Shown here piece by piece: positions 11,340-22,724 of a DNA stretch of 64,000 nt (positions within the stretch are counted from its first letter, which is position 1; every line of letters starts with the position of its first letter). The notes under the pieces were generated by a model. The model was not told where the DNA came from and did not search any database. It saw only the letters and a program-made list of their open reading frames with translations. Source of the DNA: Kangiella taiwanensis (GTDB taxonomy: Bacteria > Pseudomonadota > Gammaproteobacteria > Enterobacterales > Kangiellaceae). The stretch lies in the NCBI RefSeq assembly GCF_020005165.1, contig NZ_JAHCLT010000001.1:310001-374000 (forward strand), written 5' to 3'. Both the position numbers and the translations under genes were made by a program.

Positions 11340-12887
11340 TTACCAAGTTTGCGTAGACTTAAACTTAGTTACAGCTTCTTCAAGTTTAGCTTTAACGTCG
11401 TCGTTGTAATCACATTTTTCATTGATTTCATTCAACAAGTCGCTGTGCTGGTTCTTGAAGTAGTCTAGCAATGCAGATTCAAAGTCACCGATTTTGTTGA
11501 TTTCAACATCTTTCAGGTGGCCTTCTTCTGCCGCGTATAATGACACAGCCATTTCTGCTACTGACAATGGAGCATACTGTTTCTGCTTCATTAGTTCTGT
11601 AACACGTTGACCGTGCTCTAGCTGTGCACGCGTCGCGTCATCAAGATCAGATGCAAACTGTGCGAATGCCGCAAGCTCACGATACTGGGCTAGTGCCAAA
11701 CGAACACCACCACCAAGTTTCTTAATGATCTTAGTCTGTGCTGCACCACCTACACGAGATACCGATAGACCCGCGTTAACCGCTGGACGGATACCTGCGT
11801 TGAATAAGTCAGTTTCTAAGAAAATCTGACCATCAGTAATCGAGATTACGTTAGTTGGTACGAATGCTGATACGTCACCAGCCTGAGTTTCAATGATAGG
11901 CAATGCTGTCAAAGAACCCGTTTGACCTTTTACTTCACCGTTAGTGATCTTTTCAACGTGGTCTGCGTTAATACGCGCAGCACGCTCAAGAAGACGTGAG
12001 TGCAAGTAGAATACGTCACCTGGGTATGCTTCACGACCTGGAGGACGACGTAATAGCAATGAGATTTGACGGTAAGCCCATGCTTGTTTAGTCAAGTCAT
12101 CATATACGATTAAGCTGTCTTCGCCGCGGTCACGGAAGTACTCACCCATAGAACAACCAGAGAATGGAGCGATAAACTGCAGTGCAGCCGCTTCAGCTGC
12201 TGTTGCAGCTACCACGATAGTGTGGTCCATTGCACCGTGCTCTTCTAACTTGCGAACGATGTTATTAACTGTTGATGCTTTCTGGCCAACCGCTACGTAT
12301 ACACAAGTAACACCTGTGCCTTTTTGGTTGATGATTGCATCGATAGCGATTGCTGTTTTACCTGTCTGACGGTCACCAATAATCAACTCACGCTGACCAC
12401 GACCAACAGGAATCATCGCATCGATAGATTTCATACCAGTTTGAACAGGCTGGTCAACCGATTGACGTGCAATTACACCAGGTGCAATTTTTTCGATTGG
12501 AGAGAAACCGTCATTTTCGATTGGGCCTTTACCGTCGATTGGGTTACCTAGCGCGTCAACAACACGACCAAGTAGACCACGACCAACTGGTACTTCAAGA
12601 ATACGACCTGTACATTTAGCTGTCATACCCTCAACGATGTCTGAGTAGTCACCAAGTACTACCGCACCGACTGAGTCACGCTCTAGGTTCAAAGCCATAC
12701 CATATTTACCGCCAGGGAGTTCAATCATCTCACCAGCCATGACTTCTTCTAGACCATGAATACGTAAAATACCGTCAGATACACTAACGATTGTACCTTC
12801 ATTACGAGCTTCGCTCACAACTTCAAAAGAGTCGATACGCTTTTTAATCAGCTCGCTAATTTCAGATGGATTCAGTTGCACACTCAT
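11340..12887 (-). CDS. atpA: ATP synthase alpha subunit (F1)
   Basis: Non-catalytic nucleotide-binding subunit of F1, 515 aa. The N terminus [18 protein letters not shown] pairs with the delta subunit. Walker A is GDRQTGKT (near residue 170), followed by [11 protein letters not shown]. The signature [17 protein letters not shown] is present. The gene follows atpH by 12 bp and precedes atpG, the normal order. Confidence 0.99.
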   Translation of the reverse strand: MSVQLNPSEISELIKKRIDSFEVVSEARNEGTIVSVSDGILRIHGLEEVMAGEMIELPGGKYGMALNLERDSVGAVVLGDYSDIVEGMTAKCTGRILEVPVGRGLLGRVVDALGNPIDGKGPIENDGFSPIEKIAPGVIARQSVDQPVQTGMKSIDAMIPVGRGQRELIIGDRQTGKTAIAIDAIINQKGTGVTCVYVAVGQKASTVNNIVRKLEEHGAMDHTIVVAATAAEAAALQFIAPFSGCSMGEYFRDRGEDSLIVYDDLTKQAWAYRQISLLLRRPPGREAYPGDVFYLHSRLLERAARINADHVEKITNGEVKGQTGSLTALPIIETQAGDVSAFVPTNVISITDGQIFLETDLFNAGIRPAVNAGLSVSRVGGAAQTKIIKKLGGGVRLALAQYRELAAFAQFASDLDDATRAQLEHGQRVTELMKQKQYAPLSVAEMAVSLYAAEEGHLKDVEINKIGDFESALLDYFKNQHSDLLNEINEKCDYNDDVKAKLEEAVTKFKSTQTW

Positions 12888-12899
12888 GCTTCTTCCTCA

Positions 12900-13436
12900 C
12901 TAAGCTCTTAGCGTTTCGGAAAGCTTGTTGAGCTTACCGCGTATTGATCCGTCAATTACTAGATCGCCTGCTCTGATAACGAGGCCACCAATCATTGATG
13001 AATCGACTTGTGTTTCAATGTTAACCTTACGACCAAGTTTTGTCGTCAACTTGTCAGTTAGACGTTGCAATTGTTCGTCACTTAAGGCTGCCGCTGATGT
13101 TACTTCAACATCAACTGTTTTATCGTAATTCGCTTTTAGTACGTCGAAACGCTGGCGAATTGCTGGCAATGCTTCTAAGCGATTATTTCTTGCAAGCAAC
13201 TTGATAAAGTTTTGTACTTTATCGACTAAGTGGCCTTCGCCAACCTTTAACACCACGTCACCTTTCTCTTCAGAAGAAAGGGCAGGGTTAGTGATTAATG
13301 CTGCCACTTTGTCATTGCTAACGGCTTGAGCGACAAAATCTAACATGCTTGCCCACTCAGATACAGTCTGAGAACCAAGAGCATATTCGAATGCTGCTTT
13401 TGCGTATGGTCTTGCAATAGTAGATAGCTCTGCCAT
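12900..13436 (-). CDS. atpH: ATP synthase delta subunit (F1, peripheral stalk connector)
   Basis: Links the peripheral stalk (b dimer) to the top of F1. 178 aa; begins MAELSTIARPYAKAAFEYA, the typical OSCP/delta N terminus. It ends with the family signature in which IGGLVIRAGDLVIDGSIRG can be read, followed by KLNKLSETL. It is 9 bp from atpF and 12 bp from atpA. Confidence 0.97.
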   Translation of the reverse strand: MAELSTIARPYAKAAFEYALGSQTVSEWASMLDFVAQAVSNDKVAALITNPALSSEEKGDVVLKVGEGHLVDKVQNFIKLLARNNRLEALPAIRQRFDVLKANYDKTVDVEVTSAAALSDEQLQRLTDKLTTKLGRKVNIETQVDSSMIGGLVIRAGDLVIDGSIRGKLNKLSETLRA

Positions 13437-13445
13437 AGTTAACCC

Positions 13446-13916
13446 TTATAGATCTTTGACTAGCTTATCGAACATATCATTGTTCGCCGCTTCGTCAATG
13501 TTGCGCTCGATAACTTTCTCAGCACCAGCCACAGCAAGTGTTGCTACTTTAGCGCGAAGTTGTTCACGTGCACGGTTAACTTCTTGCTCAATCTCTGCTT
13601 GTGCGCCTGACTTAATTTTATCAGCTTCAGCGCGAGCATCGTCTTTAGCAGAATCAACGATTTCAGTGTGGCGTTTTTTAGCAGAATCTACTAATTCAGC
13701 AGATTGGCCTTTCGCTTCACGTAAAATCTCAGCTGCTTTTTCTTGAGCAAGCTCAAGGTCTTTTTGACTTCTTTCAGAAGCCGCAAGACCTTCGGCAATT
13801 TTATTCTGACGTTCTTCGATAGCAGCCATAATGTGTGGCCACACAAACTTCATGCAGAAAAACACGAAGGCTGCGAAGAAAATCATATTGATAACTAGGG
13901 TCAAGTTTACATTCAC
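13446..13916 (-). CDS. atpF: ATP synthase b subunit (Fo, peripheral stalk)
   Basis: Membrane-anchored stator, 156 aa as in E. coli. One N-terminal transmembrane helix ([20 protein letters not shown]) is followed by the family motif [16 protein letters not shown] long charged coiled coil (residues 35-150) forms the dimeric stalk. Standard position between atpE and atpH. Confidence 0.97.
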   Translation of the reverse strand: MNVNLTLVINMIFFAAFVFFCMKFVWPHIMAAIEERQNKIAEGLAASERSQKDLELAQEKAAEILREAKGQSAELVDSAKKRHTEIVDSAKDDARAEADKIKSGAQAEIEQEVNRAREQLRAKVATLAVAGAEKVIERNIDEAANNDMFDKLVKDL

Positions 13917-13978
13917 TTTGAGTCCCCCTCTCTAGTAGTTAGTCATGGTTTTGGTATAAATACCAGCGTGCAATCTTA

Positions 13979-14269
<291 letters not shown>

Positions 14270-14342
14270 TTAAATGTTAAAAACTAAATATTAAAACTAA
14301 ACTCTAAAACTCAAACTCTTTACTAGTCACTGGCAACGGTGA

Positions 14343-15224
<882 letters not shown>

Positions 15225-15296
15225 TTAAACCCTATACTTTTTAATCAAGTAAAACGTTTTCTTGCCAATTAAAGAAAACGTCCCCTTTAAAATCAG

Positions 15297-15671
15297 TCAC
15301 TTAATAATTAACGGTGCAAACCATTGCGATAACACAATAACCACGAATCCTATTAACAACGAACCCGCATGCACCGGCAATACATTAAACGCAAGTACCA
15401 GCAGCACGATAGTGAGCATAAGTTTCACACTCTCACCGATTGCAAAAGCTCTTTTTATCTGAAGAGCCGCTTGTGCACCTGATTTGCGAAATACGATTGT
15501 GGCAAAGACAAAGTTGACCAACACCACAATAAGACTGCCAACCCCTAGCGATAGGCTGACCGTTCCTGATATGAAAAGACCTACCAGAAACAAGATAAAA
15601 CTGATTGCTAACTGCACGAGTACCATTTTGTAGGCTTGCTTTCTGCCTTTTTTAGCCAGTAGTTGACTCAT
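15297..15671 (-). CDS. atpI: ATP synthase protein I (Fo assembly accessory)
   Basis: Small membrane protein of the AtpI family, first gene of the atp operon; helps c-ring assembly and is not part of the final enzyme. Four hydrophobic segments follow a basic N terminus (MSQLLAKKGRKQAYK). The frame is open 23 codons further upstream from a TTG. I start at the ATG at 15671 because a near-consensus sigma70 promoter lies inside that upstream stretch, which therefore should not be translated. The ribosome-binding site in front of this ATG is weak. Confidence 0.82.
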   Translation of the reverse strand: MSQLLAKKGRKQAYKMVLVQLAISFILFLVGLFISGTVSLSLGVGSLIVVLVNFVFATIVFRKSGAQAALQIKRAFAIGESVKLMLTIVLLVLAFNVLPVHAGSLLIGFVVIVLSQWFAPLIIK

Positions 15672-15707
15672 GCCACCAATACCAGTTTCACCACAATTCG
15701 GGCGGCA

Positions 15708-15736
15708 AGTATAAAGATTTACCCGCCTTTTATCAA
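15708..15736 (-). promoter_or_regulatory. Sigma70 promoter of the atp operon
   Basis: On the minus strand TTGATA (15736-15731), a 17-bp spacer and TATACT (15713-15708) form a near-consensus promoter. The expected start point is about 7 bp further, roughly 30 bp before the atpI ATG at 15671. It is also downstream of parB, so the ATP synthase genes can be transcribed independently of parAB. Confidence 0.75.
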
Positions 15737-15811
15737 CCAAACGACTGTCACAAAAGTGTTTTTTTTACCTCATGTGACCAATTAGTTATAGTAATCCCTA
15801 TAACTTGTGTT

Positions 15812-16717
15812 TTAGTCTGATTGGATACCTAAATGTTGTAATATGCCATCAAGCTCATCCAAGCTGTGATAATTGATAACCAAGTTACCTTTACCTTTTG
15901 AGCCATGGTTAATCGCCACCGTAGCACCGATCTTATCTGCTACTTGTTGCTCTAAGGCGACAATGTGGTGATCTTTTTCAACTTTTGATGGTTTTTTCTT
16001 GGGTTCATTAATATTACGAATCAGTTTTTCGGTTTCTCGAACGGTTAATCCTTTCTGAACTACCGTCTTAGCAGTATCTGATTGCTGACTGCCATTCAAA
16101 GCCAGTAGGGCACGGGCATGGCCCATCTCTAGGTCTCCACGCTCTAGCAAGGTTTTGCAGGCATCCGTGAGCTGCATCAAACGCAATAAATTGGTTACCG
16201 TGGTACGACTTTTACCCACAGCATCCGCTACTTGCTGGTGCGATAGACTAAATTCTTCTTTTAAGCGGTGTAGAGCGTTAGCCTCTTCCATTGCATTGAG
16301 ATCTTCACGTTGGATATTCTCAATCAAGGCCATGGCAATGGCCGCTTCATCTGGTACTTCTTTAATTAAAACAGGGACTTGATGCAGTTCCGCACGCTGT
16401 GCAGCCCGCCAACGACGTTCACCCGCAATAATCTCATACTTATCTTTACCCACAGGACGGATGACGATGGGCTGGATCATGCCCTGAGCTCGAATGGAGT
16501 CAGCTAATTCTTCCAACCCTTCTTCCGTCATCACACGACGAGGCTGGTATTGTCCTGGCTGCAAAAACTCTACAGGAAGCTCTTTCAGCACGCCGTCTTG
16601 ATTTAAGATCGTCTCAGAGTCGCCGCTTGAAGCCGATTGTTTAGCAGCTTTTGCTGTTTTGCTGGTGCTGTTGCCCAGCAATGCATCCAAACCTTTGCCC
16701 AAACCACGTTTACTCAT
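15812..16717 (-). CDS. parB: Chromosome partitioning protein ParB
   Basis: CTP-dependent DNA clamp that loads at parS sites near oriC and works with ParA to segregate the origin. 301 aa. N-terminal tail MSKRGLGKGLDALLG (ParA-stimulating type). The CTP-binding ParB/Spo0J fold contains AGERRWRAAQ and ENIQREDLNAMEEA. A helix-turn-helix follows with VADAVGKSRTTVTNLLRL, then the dimerization domain. Two matching parS palindromes occur inside recF at 31973 and 32615. It is 26 bp downstream of parA. Confidence 0.97.
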   Translation of the reverse strand: MSKRGLGKGLDALLGNSTSKTAKAAKQSASSGDSETILNQDGVLKELPVEFLQPGQYQPRRVMTEEGLEELADSIRAQGMIQPIVIRPVGKDKYEIIAGERRWRAAQRAELHQVPVLIKEVPDEAAIAMALIENIQREDLNAMEEANALHRLKEEFSLSHQQVADAVGKSRTTVTNLLRLMQLTDACKTLLERGDLEMGHARALLALNGSQQSDTAKTVVQKGLTVRETEKLIRNINEPKKKPSKVEKDHHIVALEQQVADKIGATVAINHGSKGKGNLVINYHSLDELDGILQHLGIQSD

Positions 16718-16743
16718 GAAATATCCTCTATCTTTAATGCTTA

Positions 16744-17514
16744 TTATGCTGCGCTGCGACGCTTGATGATTTCACCCGCTAAAGCCAAGTAAGCTTTCGA
16801 GCCACTCGAACTTCGGTCATAAAATAATACAGGAACACCATGACTCGGTGCTTCTGCCAAACGCACATTTCTTGGAATTACCGTACGGTAGACTTTATCT
16901 GCAAAATGGCTAAACAACTGCCTCGACACTTCCAGTGATAAACGATTACGCGGATCGTACATGGTGCGTAAAATCCCCTCGATCTCTAAATTAGGATTCA
17001 CGTGCTCTTGAACTTGTCGAATCGTGTTCAACAACGCTGACAAGCCTTCCAACGCATAATACTCACATTGCATCGGAATAATCACTGAGTCCGACGCTAC
17101 CAAAGAGTTAAGCGTCAACATATTCAGCGAAGGAGGGCAGTCAATTAAAATAAAGTCGTAAAGGTCAGTCACCGCTTCAAGCGCGAGCTTTAAACGCTTC
17201 TCTTTATTCTCAAACTCGAGTAAATGTACTTCGGCAGCAGTCAAATCACCATTGGATGGTAATACGTCATACCCCGCAACATCGGAACTCACGATATGAC
17301 TTTTAACTTCTTCAGGCTCCATCAACGAATCATAAGCTGACAGCTCTAAATCTGACTTTTCAACACCAGAACCCATAGTAGCGTTACCTTGCGGGTCCAT
17401 ATCAATCATCAGCACACGCTGCTTTTCCTGCACTAAAGACGCTGCAAGATTCACACTCGTCGTCGTTTTGCCGACGCCACCTTTTTGATTGGTAATGGCG
17501 ATGATATAAGCCAC
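16744..17514 (-). CDS. parA: Chromosome partitioning ATPase ParA (Soj)
   Basis: Deviant Walker A ATPase that binds DNA as an ATP dimer and drives ParB-parS movement. 256 aa. The deviant Walker motif KGGVGKTTTSVNLA starts near residue 10, Walker B is FILIDCPPSL, and the switch region is DMDPQGNAT. Standard position after rsmG, 19 bp away, and before parB. Confidence 0.97.
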   Translation of the reverse strand: MAYIIAITNQKGGVGKTTTSVNLAASLVQEKQRVLMIDMDPQGNATMGSGVEKSDLELSAYDSLMEPEEVKSHIVSSDVAGYDVLPSNGDLTAAEVHLLEFENKEKRLKLALEAVTDLYDFILIDCPPSLNMLTLNSLVASDSVIIPMQCEYYALEGLSALLNTIRQVQEHVNPNLEIEGILRTMYDPRNRLSLEVSRQLFSHFADKVYRTVIPRNVRLAEAPSHGVPVLFYDRSSSGSKAYLALAGEIIKRRSAA

Positions 17515-17533
17515 AAGTCACCTCAAGTTACTG

Positions 17534-18178
17534 TTATTGTGTTTTTTGAAGATAAATAAAATACCGCGTTGCGTCGAGATTGGGAACCTTTACTTGGTTT
17601 GAATCCACGATTTTTAATGAAGAATCTAAATCATCGATCTCCTCTTGTGGATACAAACCTTTCATCGCCAACCACTGGCCATCCGCAGCCAACAAATGCT
17701 CGGTCCAATCTGTCATATCTTTTAAAGACGCAAATGCACGCGAAAGTATGCAAGCATACCCTGTCTCATGACTAAAGTCTTGTACCCGCTTATTCACAAC
17801 AGTCACGTTTTCAAGCCCCAACTCATAGACCACCTGCTTTAAAAAACGGGTTTTCTTACTATTGGTATCCAACAAGGTAAAGCTTTTATCAGGATTTAGG
17901 ATCGCCAACGGAATACCCGGCAAGCCACCGCCAGTCCCCACATCCAAGCAACTATCAAACTCTGCCACCGCCGGCGACACCACCACAGAATCCAACAAAT
18001 GCAGGTACAACGCCTCTTTAGGATTACGAATTGCCGTTAGGTTAAATGCCTTATTCCACTTCAATAACGACGACAAATAATTCAGCAACTGATCACTTTG
18101 CTCATCAGAAACCGTAATTCCTAATTTTTCACACTCTTGATTAAATTCAGATTGAAGTTGTTTTAGCTGAGGGTTCAC
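17534..18178 (-). CDS. rsmG: 16S rRNA (guanine527-N7)-methyltransferase RsmG (GidB)
   Basis: SAM-dependent methyltransferase that modifies G527 of 16S rRNA; loss commonly gives low-level streptomycin resistance. 214 aa. The SAM motif DVGTGGGLPGIPLA and the motif FNLTAIRNPKEAL are clear, as is LSRAFASLKDM. It normally follows mnmG directly; here a 367-bp palindrome-rich spacer intervenes. Confidence 0.96.
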   Translation of the reverse strand: MNPQLKQLQSEFNQECEKLGITVSDEQSDQLLNYLSSLLKWNKAFNLTAIRNPKEALYLHLLDSVVVSPAVAEFDSCLDVGTGGGLPGIPLAILNPDKSFTLLDTNSKKTRFLKQVVYELGLENVTVVNKRVQDFSHETGYACILSRAFASLKDMTDWTEHLLAADGQWLAMKGLYPQEEIDDLDSSLKIVDSNQVKVPNLDATRYFIYLQKTQ

Positions 18179-18545
18179 TATTTTATTTTCTCTTTAACTT
18201 AATTTTTGTCATTCCGTACTTGATACGGAATCTAGTGACTTCTTCCACCGTCATTGCGAGGCTTCCTCGAAGCCTCCGCAATCTCTTGATAGTTTGTATC
18301 CCTTTAACAAAGGTCTTATTCAGTTATTACCCTTTTCTTTGCTCGCCCAAAGAAAAGGGCGAAAAGAAAGGGCGCCCCAAACATTAGACCTAAAGGCTGC
18401 CTTCTCTCTTTAAAATTATCACGAGCCGTCAAACTCGACATCCTGTCTCGTTTTGACTGAATTAGGCTATCCCTGCCTAATTCGCTCTATAATTTTAATT
18501 CGCTCAGCTAATGTTTACGGGGTTATTGGTGCTAACCTGTTAAAG
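18179..18545. repeat. Palindrome-rich intergenic repeat block between mnmG and rsmG
   Basis: A 367-bp gene-free stretch with four separate inverted repeats. ATTCCGTA/TACGGAAT has a 5-nt loop (18211-18231). A GAGGCTTC/GAAGCCTC structure has a one-base bulge (18253-18282). CCCTTTTCTTTG/CAAAGAAAAGGG has 12-bp arms and a 6-nt loop (18330-18359). GAATTAGGC/GCCTAATTC has a 7-nt loop (18459-18483). The pattern resembles dispersed intergenic repeats seen in other gammaproteobacteria. The plus-strand frame reads SRAVKLDILSRFD, a peptide familiar from spurious ORFs in such repeats. No real gene is evident here. Copy number elsewhere cannot be seen from one window. Confidence 0.6.
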
Positions 18546-20456
18546 TTACGCTGACTTCAAGTGCTTCCGCTTCTTTAAATACACCAACAACAATGAAATC
18601 GCAGCTGGCGTGACGCCTGAAATACGGCTGGCTTGGCCAATCGTTTCGGGCTTTAGATTTTGGAGCTTTTGTGCCACTTCATTAGATAACCCTTTAACTT
18701 GGGTGTAATCCATATCGCTTGGCAGTTGTGTATCTTCATTACGCAAATTACGCTCGATTTCATCTTTTTGACGATCGATATAGCCAGAATACTTGGTCTG
18801 GATCTGAACCTGCTCAGAGACTTTAGCATCCTCGACCTTAGGACCAAGCTCTGGTTGTGACATCAACATGTCATAGCTAACATCTGGGCGACGCAATAGC
18901 TCTTGCGCTTTATAAGCACGGCTTAGTGGCTTCTCTAAAACCTTGTTTAACTCTTGCGCGGCTTTACTTTCCGGCGTGATCACCAGCTTTGAAATACGTT
19001 TCAATTCATTATCAATCGCTTCGCGCTTCTGATTAAACGCCACCCAGCGGGCTTCATCAACTAAGCCCAACTGATGACCGCGTTCGGTTAAACGTAAATC
19101 GGCGTTGTCTTCGCGCAAAATCAAACGGTACTCAGCGCGCGAGGTAAACATGCGGTATGGTTCTTGCGTACCGCGTGTGATCAAATCGTCGATTAAGACG
19201 CCAATATAAGCTTCGTCACGACGTGGTGACCAGCTGTCTTTGCCTTGGGTTTGTAGCGCGGCGTTCATACCCGCGATTAGCCCTTGCGCACCCGCTTCTT
19301 CGTAACCAGTGGTGCCGTTAATTTGACCTGCAAAGTAAAGCCCATGGATAAACTTAGTTTCGAGCGAGGCTTTTAAGTCGCGCGGATCGAAAAAATCATA
19401 CTCAATGGCATAGCCCGGACGCGTAATATGCGCATTCTCAAAACCTTTGATCGAGCGAACAAAATCCATCTGCACATCAAATGGCAAACTGGTGGAAATA
19501 CCGTTTGGATACAGCTCATGGGTGTTTAAGCCTTCTGGCTCCACAAAAATTTGGTGGCTGTTTTTGTCGCTGAAGCGCATCACTTTATCTTCAATCGATG
19601 GGCAATAGCGTGGGCCAACACCTTCAATCTCGCCAGAATACATCGGCGAGCGATCGAGGCCACCGCGAATAATGTCGTGTGTTTTTTCACTGGTATGCGT
19701 GATCCAGCATGAAATCTGCTCAGGATGCTGCGAAGCATCACCCATAAAAGAGAAAGTCGGCACTGGCGTATCGCCAGGCTGCTGCTCCAGTTGTGAGAAA
19801 TCCACAGACTTGGCATCAATGCGTGGTGGCGTGCCTGTTTTTAAGCGATCCACACGGAACGGCAATTCACGCAAACGATCCGCCAATGCAATAGACGGTG
19901 GATCGCCAGCGCGGCCTCCCGAATGATTTTCGGTACCAATATGAATTTTTCCACCGAGGAAAGTGCCCACGGTTAATACCACCGCATCCGCGTAAAAATC
20001 CAAGCCCATTTGAGTTTTAACACCAATGACCTTTTGGCCCGCTTCCTGACCTGAGCTTTCGTTCTCAACAATCAGGTCAACCACAGCATTTTGGAAAATG
20101 CTCAAGTTTTCCTGGTTTTCAAGAGTTTCACGTATCGCAGCTTTGTATAGCGCACGATCTGCTTGCGCACGAGTAGCGCGTACCGCTGGCCCTTTACTGG
20201 CGTTAAGAGTGCGGAACTGAATACCCGCACGATCGATGGCCTTTGCCATAGCACCGCCCAACGCATCAATTTCTTTTACTAGGTGTCCTTTACCAATACC
20301 ACCAATCGCTGGATTGCAGGACATTTGACCCAACGTATCAATATTATGCGTCAACAATAAGGTTTTCACGCCCATGCGCGCAGAAGCGAGCGCCGCCTCA
20401 GTACCTGCATGGCCGCCACCGATAATAATGACTGAATAATTTTCTGGATAACGCAT
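18546..20456 (-). CDS. mnmG: tRNA uridine-5-carboxymethylaminomethyl modification enzyme MnmG (GidA)
   Basis: FAD-binding partner of MnmE; together they install the cmnm5 group on wobble uridine 34 of several tRNAs. 636 aa. The dinucleotide-binding motif [19 protein letters not shown] is near the N terminus. The family signatures [13 protein letters not shown] and [20 protein letters not shown] follow. The C-terminal helical domain binds MnmE. Its partner mnmE is in this window at 24318-25685. Confidence 0.98.
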   Translation of the reverse strand: MRYPENYSVIIIGGGHAGTEAALASARMGVKTLLLTHNIDTLGQMSCNPAIGGIGKGHLVKEIDALGGAMAKAIDRAGIQFRTLNASKGPAVRATRAQADRALYKAAIRETLENQENLSIFQNAVVDLIVENESSGQEAGQKVIGVKTQMGLDFYADAVVLTVGTFLGGKIHIGTENHSGGRAGDPPSIALADRLRELPFRVDRLKTGTPPRIDAKSVDFSQLEQQPGDTPVPTFSFMGDASQHPEQISCWITHTSEKTHDIIRGGLDRSPMYSGEIEGVGPRYCPSIEDKVMRFSDKNSHQIFVEPEGLNTHELYPNGISTSLPFDVQMDFVRSIKGFENAHITRPGYAIEYDFFDPRDLKASLETKFIHGLYFAGQINGTTGYEEAGAQGLIAGMNAALQTQGKDSWSPRRDEAYIGVLIDDLITRGTQEPYRMFTSRAEYRLILREDNADLRLTERGHQLGLVDEARWVAFNQKREAIDNELKRISKLVITPESKAAQELNKVLEKPLSRAYKAQELLRRPDVSYDMLMSQPELGPKVEDAKVSEQVQIQTKYSGYIDRQKDEIERNLRNEDTQLPSDMDYTQVKGLSNEVAQKLQNLKPETIGQASRISGVTPAAISLLLVYLKKRKHLKSA

Positions 20457-20627
20457 ATATCGAACTTTACCTAGTATGTCTTGAGCTTAAAGGGCTATTG
20501 TAACCCCTTGGTCTTTAGGGAGCGAGATCATACTCTGATTTGTTTAACTTTTGAACAGTTTTTCACTATCTTTTCTGATCGATTCAACCTAAAATCAACA
20601 CTTTACATTTATTATTATAAAAATACT

Positions 20628-21341
20628 GTGCCGAACGAGAAGACAAGTCACTCGAACAATAATATTCAACTTATTTACCACTTATGGTTGGCACTGGCTA
20701 CCTTATTAATATTATCGCTCACCACTAGTTTATTCATGTTGTTTTTTGAGCCTCTACTTGACGCTCCTGCAAACCATCACAGCAGCCAACCTTCCGGCCT
20801 CGTGCTGATTCTCTCCCTAACGGGCGCTATCCTTTTTTCATATACCTTGTTAATTTTGTTGACTCGAGAATACTTCACATCTCAATTTATTCCCTTACTG
20901 AAGGCTCACTACGGATGGGGGATAGCTTCTTCGGTTCTCGGTATTATTGTTGCCGTTTTAGTTCACTTTATTAGTCAGTCCTATCCGCCTGATCCTGGCG
21001 ATAGCAACAGTTTCAGTCTAATTCAGCAACATGGACAATTAGCTTATTCGATATTAGTGGTCGTCACTGTCGTTTTTGCGCCCTTTTTCGAGGAGTACCT
21101 CTTTAGAGGCCTGATTTTCGACGCTTTACGTAATCGATTTAGCGCATTTGTCTCAATCTCTGCATCTGCAGTTGTATTTATGGCCTTCCACCTAATAGAA
21201 TACAGTGATTACTGGGTGGGGATGAGCGCCATTCTATTATTGGGGTTTCTGCTAGGGTTACTTCGACTTTCAAGCCGATCAATCCTGTGCCCAATAATAT
21301 GCCATGCAAGTTATAACGCCTGTATCTTGTTACTGACATAG
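20628..21341 (+). CDS. CPBP-family (CAAX/Abi-type) intramembrane metalloprotease
   Basis: Multi-pass membrane protein with the glutamate-type intramembrane protease motifs: FFEEYLFRG (Glu155-Glu156), FMAFHLIE and HASYNACILL. Bacterial members include CAAX-like proteases, bacteriocin immunity proteins and proteins of unknown role. I use the GTG at 20628, just ahead of the first hydrophobic segment. The frame is open back to a TTG at 20481, but that extension has no family resemblance. No good ribosome-binding site is seen at either start, so the 5' end is uncertain. It lies divergent to mnmG. Confidence 0.72.
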   Translation: MPNEKTSHSNNNIQLIYHLWLALATLLILSLTTSLFMLFFEPLLDAPANHHSSQPSGLVLILSLTGAILFSYTLLILLTREYFTSQFIPLLKAHYGWGIASSVLGIIVAVLVHFISQSYPPDPGDSNSFSLIQQHGQLAYSILVVVTVVFAPFFEEYLFRGLIFDALRNRFSAFVSISASAVVFMAFHLIEYSDYWVGMSAILLLGFLLGLLRLSSRSILCPIICHASYNACILLLT

Positions 21342-21405
21342 CCCTGAATGCCGGTACTTTAACTGACCAACCAATATCATTGATGACAACAAAAAGGAGA
21401 GGCTG

Positions 21406-22710
21406 GTGAAACTTTTTACTCGATTATTGATTCTTCTACTTATTTTAGCTGGGCTGGCTTATGGCTATATTTGGTACAAAAATAAGCAGATGATCGACAA
21501 CATCTTTACATTTATTAAGATGCAAACACCGGCCAGTTACGACTCAACCTATGTTAGCTTTGATGGTAAGTCAGTAACTACAGACATTGAAATCACCATT
21601 CCAGGCTCAACACAAAAAGTTACTATCCAAGAATTGCGCTTCGGTACGGACAGCTTATTCCAATCGTTTAAATTAGTTCGCTCAATAGAGTCTGGTCAAT
21701 ATTTTGGCGGTGTTCAAGACATGGGCGCAGAGATCAAGCAGCTTCAGTTCCCTTTAACGTCATCCATGGACTCAAGTTCATCGTACCAAGCAGAGCCTGA
21801 TTTGTTCACCCAGATATCATTGGCTGGCTGTGACAACAAAGATTCTCTCGACGTTAGTGATTTAAATGCCATGGGCTATCAGCAAGTCACTATGGACTTT
21901 AGTACCGACATCACTTATGACAAACACATCAATCAAGCAAATTGGAATATGTATGTTAATGCCGGTGAGTACGGCAGTTTTAACATGGACTTCTTGCTGG
22001 ATCAGATTAATCCTAATGCACTCGTTCAAAACCCAAAGTTAAAATCCATCATCATGGAGTCTGCAACGCCAGAGTTGACCAAGCGGTTATTTAAGTATTG
22101 TGCCGAGCTTGAGGGTTTAGAACTCGAACAGTACTACCAACGACACATCGATTATCTGCGCCACGTACTTTACGATAATAACCTTCATTTCAGCGAAGAC
22201 TTTTATACCGCCTACGAAGAATATATTCGTCAACCACGCAGCATTAAGTTAGAAAGCTATCCCGCTGATGCCATTAACTCAATGGAAGTGATGAATATGT
22301 CGCCTCAGCGCATGATGAGTGCTTTGAGCATGCGTGTATTCTTTAATGATCAGCGTGTGCTGCAATTATTTGGTAACCCACCATTACCTTCTGAACTTCC
22401 TGAGCTCGATCAAGTAATTGTGGTTGAAGATGATAACCTAACGCGCGTTCAGGGACTTACTTTACAAGCTACAGACCCTGCAAGCCTTGGATCTTATGTC
22501 GGTTACGAAGCCCGTTTTAATTACCGTGGTAAAGACTACGTCGGCACCGTTAACTCAGTATCTAGTTCAACTGCACGTATTAAAACTTTTATTTCTTCCG
22601 GTAACTATCTTGAAATGCCCTTTAGAATTAACGAAATTCAAGAGTTACGGGTACGACGAGAAGTACAATCGGAATCTGTTAAGCGTGAAGAATTAGAAAA
22701 CGAAGAGTAA
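21406..22710 (+). CDS. Hypothetical membrane-anchored envelope protein
   Basis: 434 aa, not recognised. It starts at GTG with a strong AAGGAGAGG ahead. An N-terminal hydrophobic helix (RLLILLLILAGLAYGYIW) makes it a single-pass anchored or signal-anchored protein, with the rest in the periplasm. The body looks like a mixed alpha/beta soluble domain. The segment about residues 25-90 (SVTTDIEITIPGS, ELRFGTDSL) recalls AsmA or DUF945-type envelope proteins, but this is weak. The C terminus is charged (EELENEE). A terminator follows, so it is monocistronic or shared only with the CPBP gene upstream. Function unknown. Confidence 0.7.
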   Translation: MKLFTRLLILLLILAGLAYGYIWYKNKQMIDNIFTFIKMQTPASYDSTYVSFDGKSVTTDIEITIPGSTQKVTIQELRFGTDSLFQSFKLVRSIESGQYFGGVQDMGAEIKQLQFPLTSSMDSSSSYQAEPDLFTQISLAGCDNKDSLDVSDLNAMGYQQVTMDFSTDITYDKHINQANWNMYVNAGEYGSFNMDFLLDQINPNALVQNPKLKSIIMESATPELTKRLFKYCAELEGLELEQYYQRHIDYLRHVLYDNNLHFSEDFYTAYEEYIRQPRSIKLESYPADAINSMEVMNMSPQRMMSALSMRVFFNDQRVLQLFGNPPLPSELPELDQVIVVEDDNLTRVQGLTLQATDPASLGSYVGYEARFNYRGKDYVGTVNSVSSSTARIKTFISSGNYLEMPFRINEIQELRVRREVQSESVKREELENEE

Positions 22711-22724
22711 TACCAATCTGTCAG

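Noticed and set aside
18253-18545. Possible short protein genes in the mnmG-rsmG spacer
   Set aside because: Frames are interrupted by stops, and the readable peptides are of the type produced by dispersed repeats rather than real genes.
20481-20627. Upstream extension of the CPBP protease from a TTG
   Set aside because: No ribosome-binding site, no family similarity, and it nearly abuts the mnmG start, so it is more likely the shared promoter region.
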